Positions 51,593-61,038 are shown, counted from the first letter of the stretch. The stretch is DNA of 64,000 nt from Acidobacteriota bacterium (GCA_016700175.1 CP065003.1:1188001-1252000); one strand, 5' to 3'. Notes: a model not told the origin generated them from the sequence alone. Made by a program: numbers and translations.

Positions 51593-52834
51593 TTAGCTTC
51601 GAAGAATGCTGCGGCGCAGAAGGTCTAGCGCGGCCTGGCTGGTGCGCCACCGGATCAGGTGTCGGTCGCCCGGAAGGGTCAGCCCGATCGACTTTTCGCC
51701 CTCTTTGTCAGATATGCCGACGAACACGGTCCCGACTGGCTTCTCCGGCGTACCGCCTCCGGGCCCGGCGATCCCTGTCGTCGAGACAGCATAATCCGTT
51801 CCCGCCGTTTCACGGGCGCCTTTCGCCATTGCCTCGGCTACTTCCTGCGAAACTGCTCCGTGCTCTTCGATCAACTCTGCGGGAACACCTATCTGTCTCG
51901 TCTTTGCCTCATTTGAATAAGTGATGAAGCCCTCGAGGAAGTAATCGGAAGAGCCGGGCACCTCGGTGATCCGCTCGCCGACAAGTCCGCCGGTACAGCT
52001 TTCCGCGACCGCAAGCGTTGCGCCTTTTTGCAAAAGAAGCCGCCCCACGACCTCTTCCATCGCTTCCCCGTCCAGCGAAAACACTGCGATCCCGAGCTTC
52101 CCCACGATCTTTCCCGCGAGTTCCTCGTTGATCGCGTCAGCTTCTTCGGCGGTCTTCGCGGTTGCGGTCAGCTGGACCTCGACCTCGGTCCGGCTAAAGA
52201 GGACCGCGGTTACCGGATTCTCGTACTCCTTGTAGATCGGTGCGATCAGCTCGTCGAGCTTCGACTCGCCGAGGCCCGATACCATGATCCGTTTGCGCCG
52301 GACGGCGACTTCGCCCGAAGTCTCGTTAAGGCCGGGAAGCACGTGTTCGGTGAACATAGGCCTCGATTCCCTGGGCGGCCCCGGCAGGACGATCAGCCGC
52401 TTGCCGTCCTTTTCGACCATCATCCCGACCGCGCTGCCGTTGGGATTCGGCAGAACCGTACTTCCCTCGATCACATACGCCTGTTGTCGGTTCCTTTCCG
52501 GCATTTCGTAGCCGAAAGCTTTGAACCGTTCGCGGAGATGGTCCAGCAGATCGTCCCTGAAAACGAGCTCCAGACCGATCGCCTTGGCAGTCACCCGGCG
52601 CGTAATGTCGTCCTCGGTCGGTCCCAGGCCGCCGGTCGTGATGACGATGTCGGAACGCGCCAGGGCGTCCCGGACAGTCTCTTCCAGCCTCAACTCGTCG
52701 TCGCCGACGATGGTCTTCAGCTTCACCTCGATGCCGATCTCGTTCAGAAGCTCGGTCAGCCACAGGCTGTTGGTATCTGTCTTTGTTGGCGTGAGCAGTT
52801 CGGAACCGATCGCCACTATCTCAGCGGTCTGCAT
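51593..52834 (-). CDS. cinA: CinA-like nicotinamide mononucleotide deamidase / competence-damage protein
   Basis: A 413-residue protein with both CinA domains. N-terminal MoaB-like domain: AIGSELLTPTKTDTNSLWLTELLN, TTGGLGPTEDDITRRVTAKA. C-terminal deamidase domain: ATLAVAESCTGGLVGERITEVPGSSDYFLEGFITYSNEAKTRQIGV and GIAGPGGGTPEKPVGTVFVGI. It salvages NMN to nicotinate mononucleotide and hydrolyses ADP-ribose in characterised members. Length is standard. The gene overlaps the C-terminal frame boundary of nothing and is 87 bases from the DUF3298-like gene. Confidence 0.93.
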   Translation of the reverse strand: MQTAEIVAIGSELLTPTKTDTNSLWLTELLNEIGIEVKLKTIVGDDELRLEETVRDALARSDIVITTGGLGPTEDDITRRVTAKAIGLELVFRDDLLDHLRERFKAFGYEMPERNRQQAYVIEGSTVLPNPNGSAVGMMVEKDGKRLIVLPGPPRESRPMFTEHVLPGLNETSGEVAVRRKRIMVSGLGESKLDELIAPIYKEYENPVTAVLFSRTEVEVQLTATAKTAEEADAINEELAGKIVGKLGIAVFSLDGEAMEEVVGRLLLQKGATLAVAESCTGGLVGERITEVPGSSDYFLEGFITYSNEAKTRQIGVPAELIEEHGAVSQEVAEAMAKGARETAGTDYAVSTTGIAGPGGGTPEKPVGTVFVGISDKEGEKSIGLTLPGDRHLIRWRTSQAALDLLRRSILRS

Positions 52835-52908
52835 GGCAGGATTATAACCGCGAGGGCCTTCGGGTAACAGCGGCGGCGGAAAAGGTTTGAGGTCAGGGAG
52901 TTACGATG

Positions 52909-53757
52909 TCACTGGACGTTCTTATCGTAGATGTCGTGGAGGACTTCCGTGATCGGTTTGCGGTCGGCGAATTCTTCCTCGTCGGACCTTTTTCGGCGGA
53001 AACGGCTTGTGCGGGAGGTTCTTTCCGTGGAACGCTTCGATTCTTCGCTTCCGTCTCTCATCCCGGATTCGGTCACGGTCCTCAGCACGCTCTCTTCCGG
53101 TTCGGATTCCCGCGAATCGCGCGACTTCTTGGCGTCCAGTGCCTTCGCGGCTTTGCTTTCGGCGGGAGCCTTGCTCCGGCTTTCCTCGAGAAGGATCGAC
53201 CCCTTGTTCCGGCGGAGCCGTTCGAGATTCCTTATCGCCGAGGCGTTCTGGGGCGCCTCTTTGGGATCGCGCTCGATCTTGCGCAGGAGGCGAACGTAGT
53301 CGCGGAGATCTTTCGAAGGATGTAGATAGGTCGATTCGTCCGCGTTGTCGTTCTCGACGACATATGCCAGATGGCTTACCGCGGAACCGTGGTCCCCGAT
53401 CTTCGCATAGAGCGCCCCGAGCGCGAAATAAACCAGAGGCGGCGCTCCGTGCATTCTTTGTAGAATGTGTTCTCCCTGGCTGATCGCGTTCTGGACCTCG
53501 AACCCGAACCACCTCCGGTCGTCATCGCGCAAGATCTCGTTTGCGACCAGGTAGAACTCAAAAACCTCGCGGATCCCCTTCTGCGAGGGCTGTGAGAATG
53601 TCTTCCAGAGGAAATATGCAAAAACCCCGAAGAAAAAGACCACGACCATCGGAAATCCCGCCACAACGAGCATGGTCGCGATTACGCCGAAGGTCAGCGC
53701 GTACTGCGTCTTTTCCTTAAGGGCGAAATTGTCTTTCTTTTGGAGTTTGTCGGTCAA
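52909..53757 (-). CDS. Single-pass membrane protein with helical repeat and charged tail
   Basis: A 282-residue protein. Residues 20-50 form one or two hydrophobic helices (LTFGVIATMLVVAGFPMVVVFFFGVFAYFLW), followed by a TPR-like part (VYFALGALYAKIGDHGSAVSHLAYVV near 108-133) and a long Ser/Arg/Glu-rich, probably disordered tail from 160 on (KAPAESKAAKALDAKKSRDSRESE...). No family name known. Oriented like the ferredoxin-like and fur genes and 28 bases after the former, so one operon is likely. Confidence 0.55.
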   Translation of the reverse strand: MTDKLQKKDNFALKEKTQYALTFGVIATMLVVAGFPMVVVFFFGVFAYFLWKTFSQPSQKGIREVFEFYLVANEILRDDDRRWFGFEVQNAISQGEHILQRMHGAPPLVYFALGALYAKIGDHGSAVSHLAYVVENDNADESTYLHPSKDLRDYVRLLRKIERDPKEAPQNASAIRNLERLRRNKGSILLEESRSKAPAESKAAKALDAKKSRDSRESEPEESVLRTVTESGMRDGSEESKRSTERTSRTSRFRRKRSDEEEFADRKPITEVLHDIYDKNVQ

Positions 53758-53785
53758 ATCTCAAGCTCGGACGATGAAAGCCGAT

Positions 53786-54421
53786 CTAGTCTTCGGCCTC
53801 GTCCTTCCCGGCATCCTTCTTCTTCGAGGACTTCTTTTCGGCCCCGTCCGCCCCTTTCGCTTCTTTCTTCTCCGAATGTTCCTCGGGTTTCTTTGCCTCG
53901 TGGTCTTCGCGGTCTTTCTTCCAACCGAAGTTCGCGAGAGCGTCCATCACTTTTCCGGCCGCTTCGTATGGCGAATTGATCACATACGAGAACGTCTCGC
54001 CGAGCGCTATGGCCTCAAGTTCGATAAGCTTGGCGTATTTCTCATCCAGCGGAAGTTCTTCAAATTCCTTCTTGAACTCTTCCTCGGTTTTGGGCTGTTC
54101 TTCCGCCTTCTTTGCCTCTTCGGTCTTCTCCACTGACATTATTCTTACCTCTCCGGGTTTGATCACCTTCGCCTGGCAGGCGAGCCTTTTGCCTTTCTTG
54201 CGCTCGGCCTCGCTGATGATATCGATCTCGGTTTTCGTCGGGTCCGAGAGCAGATCCGCACCAACGCCTACGACCAGGGAACACTTGTGCTCTTCCTCGC
54301 CCCTGCGGCACCCGTCGTCCAGATCGACCCCAAGCCGCTTGGCAGCGTCCATCAGATAAGTATCGACGGCGACGATGCCTTCCAGACCCTGCTCTTCGAA
54401 CGTGATAAGTACTTCCTTCAT
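53786..54421 (-). CDS. Ferredoxin-like protein lacking one cluster cysteine
   Basis: About 211 residues from the ATG at 54421 (GGA lies just upstream). The first 110 residues follow the plant-type 2Fe-2S ferredoxin fold: a helix/strand with LGVDLDDGCRRGEEEHKCSLVV and RLACQAKVIKPGEVRIMS. Cysteines fall at the first, third and fourth ligand positions; the second (i+6) is Glu. A long Lys/Glu-rich tail (about 105-211, KKAEEQPKTEEEFKK..., ending KKDAGKDEAED) follows. It may bind a modified cluster or none. Encoded with fur, which overlaps nothing but starts just upstream. Confidence 0.65.
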   Translation of the reverse strand: MKEVLITFEEQGLEGIVAVDTYLMDAAKRLGVDLDDGCRRGEEEHKCSLVVGVGADLLSDPTKTEIDIISEAERKKGKRLACQAKVIKPGEVRIMSVEKTEEAKKAEEQPKTEEEFKKEFEELPLDEKYAKLIELEAIALGETFSYVINSPYEAAGKVMDALANFGWKKDREDHEAKKPEEHSEKKEAKGADGAEKKSSKKKDAGKDEAED

Positions 54422-54432
54422 ATTCCGCAGGC

Positions 54433-54951
54433 TCAATTGATCGTCGTCTTGACCCTCACTCTCGGCTGCGCGCCAGAAGCAGCGCTCGAGATCTCCTTTT
54501 CTTTCCTTTGGCATTCCTCGCATATTCCGAGTATGCGAAGCGAATGGTGTGTAGGCTTGAAGTTGTACTTGTCCGCCATTTCGTCCTGCTTGGCCTCAAG
54601 TTCGGGCGAAAAGAACTCGATCACCAGCCCGCATTCGGTACAGATCATATGATCGTGGTGTTCGTGCTCGAAATGATGCTCGTAATAGGTCCGCCCGTCG
54701 CCCAGTCGCACCTCACGAGCCAGGCCGGCGTCGGTTAGTAGTTTGAGAGTTCGGTAAACGGTGGTCTGGCCGATGTTCGGATCTCTCTTCTGAACCAGCC
54801 AGTACAGGTCTTCCGAGGACAGGTGATCTTCGGTCTCGAGGAACACCTCAAGTATGAGCTCGCGCTGGGTCGTTTTTCTCAGACCCTGATTGCGTATGTG
54901 CTCCTCGAATACTTCCTTTTCATCGGCGAATTTTGGTTCTTTGCCGGCCAT
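54433..54951 (-). CDS. fur: Fur-family transcriptional regulator
   Basis: A 172-residue Fur protein. N-terminal winged helix (LRKTTQRELILEVFLETEDHLSSEDLYW, then GQTTVYRTLKLLTDAGLA) and C-terminal metal-binding domain with YYEHHFEHEHHDHMICTECG, a His-rich site, and the structural zinc CxxC pairs CTEC and CEEC (near 97-100 and 149-152). It could be Fur, Zur or PerR; sequence alone does not decide metal choice. Regulated genes are unknown. Lies 11 bases upstream of the ferredoxin-like gene on the same strand. Confidence 0.88.
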   Translation of the reverse strand: MAGKEPKFADEKEVFEEHIRNQGLRKTTQRELILEVFLETEDHLSSEDLYWLVQKRDPNIGQTTVYRTLKLLTDAGLAREVRLGDGRTYYEHHFEHEHHDHMICTECGLVIEFFSPELEAKQDEMADKYNFKPTHHSLRILGICEECQRKEKEISSAASGAQPRVRVKTTIN

Positions 54952-55065
54952 AACTGTTCTTCGCGGTCCTTGCGAGAGCGGGGGACAGCCAAGTTTTACG
55001 TAACGGTTATCTTATCACCTGAAAAATCGAAAACAAAAGGATTTGCATCCGCGTGCCCCATCTGC

Positions 55066-55956
55066 TCAGGCGGACCCTTCCTCAAGGAGGAACTCGATAT
55101 GTTTTCGCATCTTCGAAACACTGACCGGATCGGCGCCATGTTCTTCCGCCAGCTTCAGGGAGCGCAGGCCGAGCAGTAGATAAAGGGTCCGGAACTCTTC
55201 AAGATCGCCCCCTTCCACCGCGGCTAGATGGGCTTCGAACGTCTCCGCATCCGCTCTTGCAAAGGTGCCGGTCAATGCTTCGGCAGGCGTCTGTGTCTTC
55301 AGATTTTCAACAGTGCTTTCGATCAGAGGCAGAAGCACGCGTCTTCCATCCGCGGCGGAAAGCCCGCACTGCGCAAGCGCGTCGAGAGCGGAGTCGATAA
55401 GTGCGACGAGGTGGCCGCTGGCGACGACGGCCGAAGCGTGATAGAGAGGCTTCTTCTCCGTGGGGATCTCGAAGGGCACTCCGCCAAGCGATCCGGCGAG
55501 CTCCCTCGCCGCCGCTACGGCTTCGGGATCGCCCTCGACGCAGAAGTAGACGCCCTGAAAACGCGAGCTTCCGATCAGCGGATCGCTGATCGAAACCAGG
55601 GGATGCATACTGCCGACACTCGCACCGGCATCGGACAGCGCTGAAAGCACGGACGAGCTTCTCGAACCGCTGACGTGGAGAGCGATCCTGTCCCTTACGT
55701 CGGCCCGGGCGCTGATCGAACGCGCCACGCTTTCGATCTGTTCGTCATTGACCGTGATCAGATAAATGTCGGGCTCCGCGGAAGCGATCTCATCGGGAGA
55801 CAGCACCGCGGGCGGCGGACCGATCGCGCTCGTAATGGCTGAAACTCCCGCACGAGTTCGCGTCACGAGATGTGAGACGTTCGCGCCGGCTTTTGAAAGA
55901 GCGACCGCCAGAGCGCCTCCCGCGCGTCCCGGTCCTATGACGCAGATCTTCCGCAT
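55066..55956 (-). CDS. Rossmann / DUF2520 domain protein
   Basis: About 296 residues from the ATG at 55956. N-terminal nucleotide-binding loop CVIGPGRAGGALAVALSKAG and a Rossmann domain to about residue 150 (IALHVSGSRSSSVLSALSDAGASVGSMHPLVS); C-terminal helical DUF2520 domain (YHASAVVASGHLVALIDSALDAL, GTFARADAETFEAH). This is the F420-dependent oxidoreductase-like / ProC-like group with unknown substrate. It is 59 bases downstream of the large ATPase gene on the same strand, so it could be cotranscribed with it. Confidence 0.8.
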   Translation of the reverse strand: MRKICVIGPGRAGGALAVALSKAGANVSHLVTRTRAGVSAITSAIGPPPAVLSPDEIASAEPDIYLITVNDEQIESVARSISARADVRDRIALHVSGSRSSSVLSALSDAGASVGSMHPLVSISDPLIGSSRFQGVYFCVEGDPEAVAAARELAGSLGGVPFEIPTEKKPLYHASAVVASGHLVALIDSALDALAQCGLSAADGRRVLLPLIESTVENLKTQTPAEALTGTFARADAETFEAHLAAVEGGDLEEFRTLYLLLGLRSLKLAEEHGADPVSVSKMRKHIEFLLEEGSA

Positions 55957-56014
55957 CCGGGAAGTGTAATCCAAAGGACGTTGCACGCGAAAGCTGTCTG
56001 CTTGATGTATCTGT

Positions 56015-59000
56015 CTAGAGATTCAGGAAGAGCGGTTCGCCGGGCAGCTCCGCGGTCCATCCCTCAAGCCGTGCGCCGAGCTCTTCGGCCGTTACGAAAT
56101 CGCTTATCTGCGGCAACGCCGCGCTGACTACGGTCGAGTTGCGTATCTGTTCGCACGCTTTTCTGATCAAATGAAGTTCGAGGGTATCGAACATCACGGC
56201 ATCGCCGCGTGAAGAGACCTTCTTTCTCGCGCTGCCGGCCGCCTTCGAAACAGCCTCGTCAGCCGTGTCGGACGCTATCGAATCGAGTATCGATCCTATG
56301 ACCTCCGACGCCGTGTTCAGCGTCCGCTTGAAGCTGTCGGATCCCTGGAGGACAAGTGCGATGAGTTCCTTCGGCATCATCTGCCATTCGTCTTTTGAAT
56401 GCAGCCGGAAGGAGCACTCGCAGTATGGACGCTCGAATATGCTGTCCTTGATCCCGGTCCCGCATTTCAGGCCCCGTATTCTGGAGATGATCGCGGTCGC
56501 GCGCTCGAAATGGTCCTGCCGGAAGATCGGAAGCGAGGCGAGATTCTCGAATTCCCACCATTCGTCGCTTGCAAGGATCTCGTCGAGCTTCTCCTGAATG
56601 TCGTGCGCATTGACCACATTGTTGTGCGCTTCGGAGAAGGCACTCGAATATTCGCGGCGGAAGTCGTCAAACACCCCCGCCAGCTCGTTGTTCAGGGCGG
56701 CGTCAGGCTTTGCCCCTGCCGGCGAGACAAGATCGAACAACTTTTCGCGTTTGGCTTCGATAGATTCGTCGTCGGTGTACTCGCACAGAGCTAGGTACCT
56801 GACGACCTCCCGCCGGAGGCCGGCCCATTCAAGATAGCTGGCGACCGCGAGAAGATCGCGCTTGCGCGCTTCGAACTCCGATTCAGAATCGGAGAACGCA
56901 TCGGCGATCCTCTGGAGCGTCTCCTCGAGCGAGATGCTGTCGTCGAAGAAAGCCGCGAGCGACCTGCGTACCACGCCAAAGGTCTTCTCCGCATTGATCG
57001 AGACATTCCAGATCCTCGTGTTCAGATCATCGGACGGGACCTCGTCAAAGCGCTCGAGAAGACGCTCGCTTTCCCAGTCCTTGAGCCACTTCTTGAGAGA
57101 TGCCTTGACGCGCTTTCGGTCGTCGGCGATGTCGATCGACTGAATGTCGCCCGATTCCGTAAGGAGCTTTGCCCACTCGGTTAGGCGGCGCGAACCATAA
57201 AGGACATTCTGCGGCTTTGAGATCCCGCTGATGTCGTCCCATATGATCCGAAGGTCCAGCGAACGCCTGTTGATCCTGTCGCCTTTGCTGGTGACGAACT
57301 CGATCTTACCCAGTGCTACAAGCGCTGAAAGGATCAGCTGCTGAGATTCGCGGGCAAGGCCAAAGGGCTTTTCGCGAAGCTTCCTATAGACCGCGTCGAG
57401 CGGGATCGTCTCGTCTTCCGCCTGTCCTACAAGTGTCAGGACCTTTTCCACGAGGTGAAGACCGAAGAGCTTTTCTTCCTTCTCGAGCACGAGGTTGTCG
57501 CCGCGCTGGGAAACAAGTCCCAGCGGAAGGGCGAACGTTTCGGCAAGATGCTGGACCGAATGGTGACCCACCCTCGCACCGCTGAAAAGGTCGGAAACGA
57601 TCGTCGATACTTCGCGGATTCCGAGCGGTTCCGCGAAAACGGGGTGCTGGGGAAATGCCTCGTCAAAGACCGGGGAAAGCAGTCCCGAAAGCAGTTCTCC
57701 GAGTGTCGAGTGTGCCTCGATGCCTTCGCTGATAGGAAGCTCGAGCCCGCCGACGGTCAGTTTCGGTTCGGTGAGAAAAGCGCGCTTCCAGATCTTCTCA
57801 ACTGCAATCGTGTGCGTGTGTCCGGCCGCGCCGATCTGCTCTTCGAATTCGATCCTCAGGGAGTTGTCATGCAGCAGAACGTGATACCGCTGGACCGTCC
57901 CGACCTCGGCCGGCGTCAGTTCCGCCGGCTGCCAGGTTACGACCGGCACGCCCGTCGGGATCTCGGTCGAAGGGACCTCTCCGGGACCGCAAATAACGAC
58001 AAAAAGATCGACCTCGGAATCGTCGGCGAGCATTCGCAGGGCGCCGACCTCCTCGTTTGCCCAGTTCCAGAAGAGACGGACCTTCCGAATGCTTCCGCGC
58101 CAGATGGTCTGAACGTCGGTCCAGTCTGCCGAACCCGCCTCTTTTTCGGGCGAGAGCATCCAGTCCGTGAATCTTTCCTTTCCGGCCCGCTTGAGGATCT
58201 TCGGGACGGTGTCGTTGCCGACCTCCTTCACCGCGGAAGCAAGAGCGTGGTTGAGATTGTCTTTCCCGCTGACCTTCAGGCTGTAGCGGACCTCGCCCGC
58301 GTGACCTTCGACACGCCAGAAGTCTTCGGGGAAAACCGTCACGAAAGTCTCTATGAGCTCGGATACTTTTGCGACGCATCCGTCGGGATCGTTCTCGTCA
58401 TAGATGAGTATCGCGGCGCCTATCTCTCCGGCGGTCACGCCATCGCCCTCAAGCGAGAGAATGAAGAGCGCCTTGAGTATCAGCTTCGCCTGCAGACGCT
58501 GGATGACCGGGACAAGCGACGTGATCTCAGAGGAGATCTTGTCGTAAACCGCGAACGCTTCCTTAAGATTCTCGTCGCTCCGGAGCGTGGATTCGACGCA
58601 GTCGAAGACCTCGTCGAGACCGATCAGCGAACGCGAGGGCCTTCCCAGGATCCGCTTACCGGCATCCGACGCGAAACTAAGAAGGGCAAAATCGGGAGCG
58701 TAGAGGCGGACGACCGGTGCGATCTCGAGGATCAGCGGATGAAGGGGGTAGAGCGAACTGAACCGCTGCTGGCTCCAGCGAAAGTCGGGCAGGACGCTTC
58801 TGAAGTATTCGTACGCCTGGTCGATGACCTGGTGTTTGGCGCGGATCTTTGGAAATATGTGTGCATCGACGATCCGGTACAGATGTTCCTGGTCGAGATA
58901 ATCGATCGTGTACTGCTGAACGATAGCCGCATTCGTGCCGTCGGCATCCGTGATATCGTCGTCGAGCGCGACGCCTATGAAGAAATTGTGCACGGAGGCC

Positions 59001-59566
59001 GCGGCAGCGAGTTCGCCGAGAAACGCGCCGTCATCCCTTTTTACTCGTGCCTTTCGATCATATGCAGTGTCGATGAGGATCACAAAGGTCATGTCGCCGG
59101 CTTCTTTCGCAGCCAGTTCCATGAGCGATCCCAGATCCTTCGGTGCCTGCCCGGGCGGCAGTCCAAGGGCTACAGCGACCGCAGCTCTCAGTTCCTCGAA
59201 AAGATTGTCCCGAGTGCCTCTTAAGACATTCGCGACTGGATATCTTCGCCGGAGCAGGCCGGTCGCCGAGGTTGCGACGTGGGAGTTCGAAAGTTTCCCC
59301 CTGAGGTCGGGATTCGCGAGGATGGATCCGAATACCGCCAGAAAGTGGCTTTTTCCCACGCCCCTGTATCCGGCCAATGCTTTCCTGTTGCCATGGGTAC
59401 CACCGGAACGGCTCAGGGAATCGAGCCACGATGCCATCAGTCCCGCGGTGATGTCCGTGAAGCGGTAGGTTTCCAGTGTCGCCGATGGGACGGAATGAAA
59501 GTCCCTCAGCGCGTCGAAACTACGGACTTCAAGCAGGTCTTTTACTTTCTCTTGGGGATTGCTCAT
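56015..59566 (-). CDS. Large P-loop ATPase, BrxC/PglY/DUF6079-like, orphan
   Basis: A 1183-residue cytoplasmic protein. An N-terminal P-loop (GYRGVGKSH, residues 66-74) is followed by a hydrophobic strand FVILID (161-166) where Walker B normally ends in Glu; here it is DTAYDR. The middle contains YPLHPLILEIAPVVRLYAPDF near residue 275 and a helical region, as in the BrxC/PglY and DUF6079 ATPases used by phage-defence systems. The remaining ~700 residues are helical and unrecognised, ending in a Cys-containing stretch (GLKCGTGIKDSIFERPYCEC). No methylase, PglZ or nuclease partner is encoded. Function unproven. Confidence 0.5.
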   Translation of the reverse strand: MSNPQEKVKDLLEVRSFDALRDFHSVPSATLETYRFTDITAGLMASWLDSLSRSGGTHGNRKALAGYRGVGKSHFLAVFGSILANPDLRGKLSNSHVATSATGLLRRRYPVANVLRGTRDNLFEELRAAVAVALGLPPGQAPKDLGSLMELAAKEAGDMTFVILIDTAYDRKARVKRDDGAFLGELAAAASVHNFFIGVALDDDITDADGTNAAIVQQYTIDYLDQEHLYRIVDAHIFPKIRAKHQVIDQAYEYFRSVLPDFRWSQQRFSSLYPLHPLILEIAPVVRLYAPDFALLSFASDAGKRILGRPSRSLIGLDEVFDCVESTLRSDENLKEAFAVYDKISSEITSLVPVIQRLQAKLILKALFILSLEGDGVTAGEIGAAILIYDENDPDGCVAKVSELIETFVTVFPEDFWRVEGHAGEVRYSLKVSGKDNLNHALASAVKEVGNDTVPKILKRAGKERFTDWMLSPEKEAGSADWTDVQTIWRGSIRKVRLFWNWANEEVGALRMLADDSEVDLFVVICGPGEVPSTEIPTGVPVVTWQPAELTPAEVGTVQRYHVLLHDNSLRIEFEEQIGAAGHTHTIAVEKIWKRAFLTEPKLTVGGLELPISEGIEAHSTLGELLSGLLSPVFDEAFPQHPVFAEPLGIREVSTIVSDLFSGARVGHHSVQHLAETFALPLGLVSQRGDNLVLEKEEKLFGLHLVEKVLTLVGQAEDETIPLDAVYRKLREKPFGLARESQQLILSALVALGKIEFVTSKGDRINRRSLDLRIIWDDISGISKPQNVLYGSRRLTEWAKLLTESGDIQSIDIADDRKRVKASLKKWLKDWESERLLERFDEVPSDDLNTRIWNVSINAEKTFGVVRRSLAAFFDDSISLEETLQRIADAFSDSESEFEARKRDLLAVASYLEWAGLRREVVRYLALCEYTDDESIEAKREKLFDLVSPAGAKPDAALNNELAGVFDDFRREYSSAFSEAHNNVVNAHDIQEKLDEILASDEWWEFENLASLPIFRQDHFERATAIISRIRGLKCGTGIKDSIFERPYCECSFRLHSKDEWQMMPKELIALVLQGSDSFKRTLNTASEVIGSILDSIASDTADEAVSKAAGSARKKVSSRGDAVMFDTLELHLIRKACEQIRNSTVVSAALPQISDFVTAEELGARLEGWTAELPGEPLFLNL

Positions 59567-59691
59567 CGGGGAAGCAGGTCAGCTTTCGGGCGGGTCGATA
59601 TGAGAGTTTGAGTGGAAACGGGGCCGTTCGGATCTGCCGGCGAACGCCCGGCGGGGAACCGGGCATCAGTACGACTTACATTCTAGCAAGT

Positions 59692-59719
59692 TTGCCTTTG
59701 AAAACAAAGTGTTTATACA
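59692..59719 (+). promoter_or_regulatory. Upstream candidate promoter for the M48 protease
   Basis: TTGCCT at 59692-59697 and TATACA at 59714-59719, 16-bp spacer. A second and better one follows. Confidence 0.35.
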
Positions 59720-59776
59720 TTGTTTAGCGGCATTTCTGCATAAGGTTGCCCGGACAAGTAACCTTTGCGAAAAAAC

Positions 59777-59806
59777 TTGCATCACAAATTCGTTGCCTCA
59801 TATAAT
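59777..59806 (+). promoter_or_regulatory. Main promoter candidate for the M48 protease
   Basis: TTGCAT at 59777-59782 and a consensus TATAAT at 59801-59806 with an 18-bp spacer; start predicted near 59813, about 40 nt before the ATG. Confidence 0.65.
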
Positions 59807-59853
59807 TTTGAGATCGGACCCCATAGCTTCACTTTTCGGGAGTTGGAAAATTA

Positions 59854-60963
59854 ATGACTATCAATCCAGCGAGACGCGCAGGCTCATTCTTTCTTATGCT
59901 CGCCCTTTGGCTTAGTTCCTCGGCGGTCGCGCCACTGGCGGTCAGCGCTCAGGAAGAGGACAAGGACGGGAAACGCAGTTCGCAGCTCGACAAGGACGAG
60001 GACCCTGCGATGATCGGCAAGCGGAACATCAACGGAGGATTCGACAAGTTCGTCGGCTGGCTCGGAGGATCGCGAGAAAAAGAGATCCAGTTGGGACGGC
60101 AGCTCGCGGCTCAGATCGAGGCCCAGACCAAAATGGTCGAGGATCCGATGATCACGGAGTACATCAACAGGGTCGGTCAGAACCTTGTATTGAACTCCGA
60201 CGCCAAGATCCCTTTCACGATCAAGGTCATCGACAGCGACGAGGTCAACGCGTTCGCACTCCCGGGCGGGTTCTTCTTTGTTAACAAGGGCCTGATCATT
60301 GCGGCCGACAACGAGGCCGAGCTCGCCGGCGTTATGGCCCACGAGATCGCGCACGTCGCTGCGAGGCACGCGATGGAGAACGCCGGAAAGGGGCAGCTGC
60401 TCGGTTACGGCATTCTCGCCGGGATCATCTTTACGGGCGGTATCGCAGGAGCGGTCCTTCAGAACACGGCCGGTATCGGCCAGGCGCTGGCGTTCTTCAA
60501 GTTCAGCCGCGGTGCCGAAAAAGAAGCTGATGCCCTCGGAGTCCAGTATCTTTACGCGGCAGGCTACGATCCGACAGGCATGGCGACGATGTTTGAAAAG
60601 CTCGCTTCGAAAAACAAGAAGAAGCCGGGCACGCTGTCCAAGCTCTTCTCTTCTCATCCTCAGTCCCTGGAAAGGCGCGACGCCACGCTCGGACTGGTAG
60701 CAAAGTTCGATGAAAAGCAGGAATACATTATCAGCACCTCAGAGTTTCAAAGGGTCAAGCAGCATCTTCTCCGGATCTCGAACGCCGGTGTCGTAGACCC
60801 CGACGACCTGGACGACGTTGAGGAAGGAAGGCCGACGCTGAAACGGCGCCAGCCGGCCCCGGACGGATCGACGAACGATCCCGCGGGCCCTGCCAACGAC
60901 CCCGGACCGCCGAAGCTCAAGAAGCGGACCGATCCAACGACCGACAGCGACAACGACAACTAG
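59854..60963 (+). CDS. Exported M48-family metalloprotease
   Basis: A 369-residue zinc protease. A signal peptide (residues 1-32, cleaved near SA-QEE) is followed by an acidic linker and an M48 catalytic domain: the zinc site HEIAH (163-167) in GVMAHEIAHVAARHAMEN, and EKEAD (222-226) carrying the third ligand. The C-terminal 70 residues are Asp/Pro-rich and probably disordered. Related periplasmic enzymes (BepA/LoiP type) degrade or assist folding of outer-membrane proteins; that role here is inferred and fits LptD in the window. GGGAG lies 11 bases before the ATG; a bidirectional terminator follows. Confidence 0.9.
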   Translation: MTINPARRAGSFFLMLALWLSSSAVAPLAVSAQEEDKDGKRSSQLDKDEDPAMIGKRNINGGFDKFVGWLGGSREKEIQLGRQLAAQIEAQTKMVEDPMITEYINRVGQNLVLNSDAKIPFTIKVIDSDEVNAFALPGGFFFVNKGLIIAADNEAELAGVMAHEIAHVAARHAMENAGKGQLLGYGILAGIIFTGGIAGAVLQNTAGIGQALAFFKFSRGAEKEADALGVQYLYAAGYDPTGMATMFEKLASKNKKKPGTLSKLFSSHPQSLERRDATLGLVAKFDEKQEYIISTSEFQRVKQHLLRISNAGVVDPDDLDDVEEGRPTLKRRQPAPDGSTNDPAGPANDPGPPKLKKRTDPTTDSDNDN

Positions 60964-60986
60964 TTCGCGACCGCAAGAGTATACAG

Positions 60987-61017
60987 AAAAGGCGCCCTGT
61001 GATCCGGGGCGCCTTTT
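60987..61017. terminator. Bidirectional terminator between convergent genes
   Basis: AAAAGGCGCCC (60987-60997) pairs with GGGGCGCCTTTT (61006-61017), symmetrical A and T runs on both sides. Serves the protease gene and the convergent propeller gene ending at 61039. Confidence 0.85.
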
Positions 61018-61038
61018 CTCGTCTCCATTAATTCGCGA

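Noticed and set aside
51507..51650. N-terminal extension of the DUF3298-like protein
   Set aside because: The ATG at 51506 has GGAG eight bases upstream and opens a signal peptide; the extension overlaps the 3' end of cinA.
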